A DNA stretch of 6,756 nucleotides, taken from Thermoplasmata archaeon. Lineage in GTDB: Archaea > Thermoplasmatota > Thermoplasmata > Thermoplasmatales > Thermoplasmataceae. Where the stretch lies: NCBI GenBank assembly GCA_021826835.1, contig JAKAYH010000124.1:1-6756 (forward strand). The letters are read 5' to 3'. A program made the translations under genes and the position numbers. Below are positions 6,196 to 6,756 of this stretch, piece by piece. How positions within the stretch are numbered: the stretch's first letter is position 1; each line of letters begins with the position of its first letter. The notes beneath the pieces were generated by a model. The model was not told the DNA's origin and did not search any database. It saw nothing but the letters and a program-made list of their open reading frames with translations.

Positions 6196-6756
6196 TTGAG
6201 GACTTTTCTAAATCAACTTTCAAGATTAGAGAATAATTCATTAAAAATTATAAACGATGAAGTTGAAATTGATTATGATATAACGGCATATTATCTCCTT
6301 TCGAAAAAGGAAAATCCTGCCCTACTTTTCAGAAACATCAAGAATTACAAAGATTTCAGCATAGTAACCAATCTTTTAGGCTCTGAAGAGAGGGTTGCGA
6401 TGGCAACAGGTTATTCAAGCATTGCAGAATTTTATAGAAACTGGAATAACGTACTTTCAAAAGATGAAACGTTTTCATATGGGGTTTTAGAAACAAACCC
6501 ACCAGTTAAGGAAGTAATATATAAAAGAAATGAAATCGATATTCTCACTTTGCCTATTACGAGACATTATAAATCAGATGGCTCAAGATCCGGCTTCGGG
6601 AGATATATAACTTCTGGACTTGTAGTTGCTAGGGACCCACGTTCTGAAGATGTTTTAAACCTGAGTTTTACCAGAATACAACCATTTGATAGGGACAAGT
6701 ATTCATTCGATGCAGGAAGCCATGGAAATATGTGGGAATATTTAGATTACTGTAAA
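6196..6756 (+). CDS. UbiD-family decarboxylase, N-terminal part, 3' end outside window
   Basis: UbiD-family enzymes use prenylated FMN for reversible decarboxylation of aromatic or alpha,beta-unsaturated acids. The 187 visible residues match the N-terminal half: LRTFLNQL (UbiD-like LRDFL start), NPALLFRNIKNY (40-51), VTNLLGSEERVAMATG (57-72), VKEVIYKRNEIDILTLPI (104-121), GRYITSGLVVARDP (135-148), and LNLSFTRIQ (154-162), where N155 and R160 probably correspond to cofactor-binding and catalytic-site residues. H176 in GSHGN may be the metal-binding histidine. The catalytic glutamates lie beyond the window. TTG at 6196 is the only plausible start: the frame opens after a stop at 6160, no ATG or GTG precedes the conserved LRTFL, and the next in-frame ATG is at codon 69. 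The upstream GAAG is only a weak ribosome-binding site. Candidate roles include quinone (menaquinone-type) biosynthesis, anhydromevalonate phosphate decarboxylation or aromatic acid metabolism. The substrate cannot be chosen from this part, and the neighbours do not help. Confidence 0.88.
   Translation, partial: MRTFLNQLSRLENNSLKIINDEVEIDYDITAYYLLSKKENPALLFRNIKNYKDFSIVTNLLGSEERVAMATGYSSIAEFYRNWNNVLSKDETFSYGVLETNPPVKEVIYKRNEIDILTLPITRHYKSDGSRSGFGRYITSGLVVARDPRSEDVLNLSFTRIQPFDRDKYSFDAGSHGNMWEYLDYCK

Noticed and set aside
5984..6241. Minus-strand open frame of 85 codons with one hydrophobic segment
   Set aside because: Its start lies inside the UbiD-family coding region on the opposite strand, no promoter is at leaderless distance, no Shine-Dalgarno site was seen and the product is not recognised. 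A small membrane protein is not fully excluded.

Overview
The window looks like AT-rich chromosomal DNA from an archaeon, most probably an acidophile of the Thermoplasmatales (Ferroplasma/Acidiplasma/Picrophilus-like). This placement is an inference. It rests on a TATA/BRE promoter placed so that transcription would begin at the start codon (leaderless), a strong GGAGGT ribosome-binding site inside an operon, a solute-binding protein held by an N-terminal membrane anchor instead of a lipobox, and an extracellular protein rich in Ser/Asn/Tyr and poor in charged residues. No rRNA or other phylogenetic marker is present, so a Sulfolobales or other archaeal origin is not excluded.

Layout. Bases 1-2440 (+) hold the end of an oligopeptide/dipeptide ABC-importer operon: the 3' part of an OppD/DppD-type ATPase (cut by the window's left edge), then an OppF/DppF-type ATPase starting on the base after the OppD stop codon. 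Bases 2441-3001 are a gap between convergent genes. It holds T-rich terminator candidates at both ends, the decayed C-terminal end of a major facilitator superfamily (MFS) transporter on the minus strand (about 2494-2790), and a nested inverted repeat (2808-2873). Bases 3002-5806 (-) encode a 934-residue peptide-type solute-binding protein with an N-terminal anchor and a PKD-like domain before the SBP_bac_5 domain. Bases 5807-6195 are a divergent intergenic region with the binding-protein promoter, a small inverted repeat between TATA box and start codon, and a perfect 13-bp tandem duplication. Bases 6196-6756 (+) are the N-terminal part of a UbiD-family decarboxylase that runs off the right edge.

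How the genes fit together. The binding protein would capture peptides (or another substrate of this family) outside the membrane and pass them to OppB/OppC permeases, which are not in the window and probably lie left of base 1. OppD and OppF form the ATPase heterodimer. The binding protein has its own promoter and is transcribed toward the ATPase genes. The UbiD-family gene is a separate unit with no visible functional link to transport.

No clearly new system is visible. The points most worth a second look are the large helical inserts at different places in the two ATPases, the fourth cluster cysteine of OppF displaced by about 110 residues, the MFS remnant, and the compact promoter/operator arrangement of the binding-protein gene.
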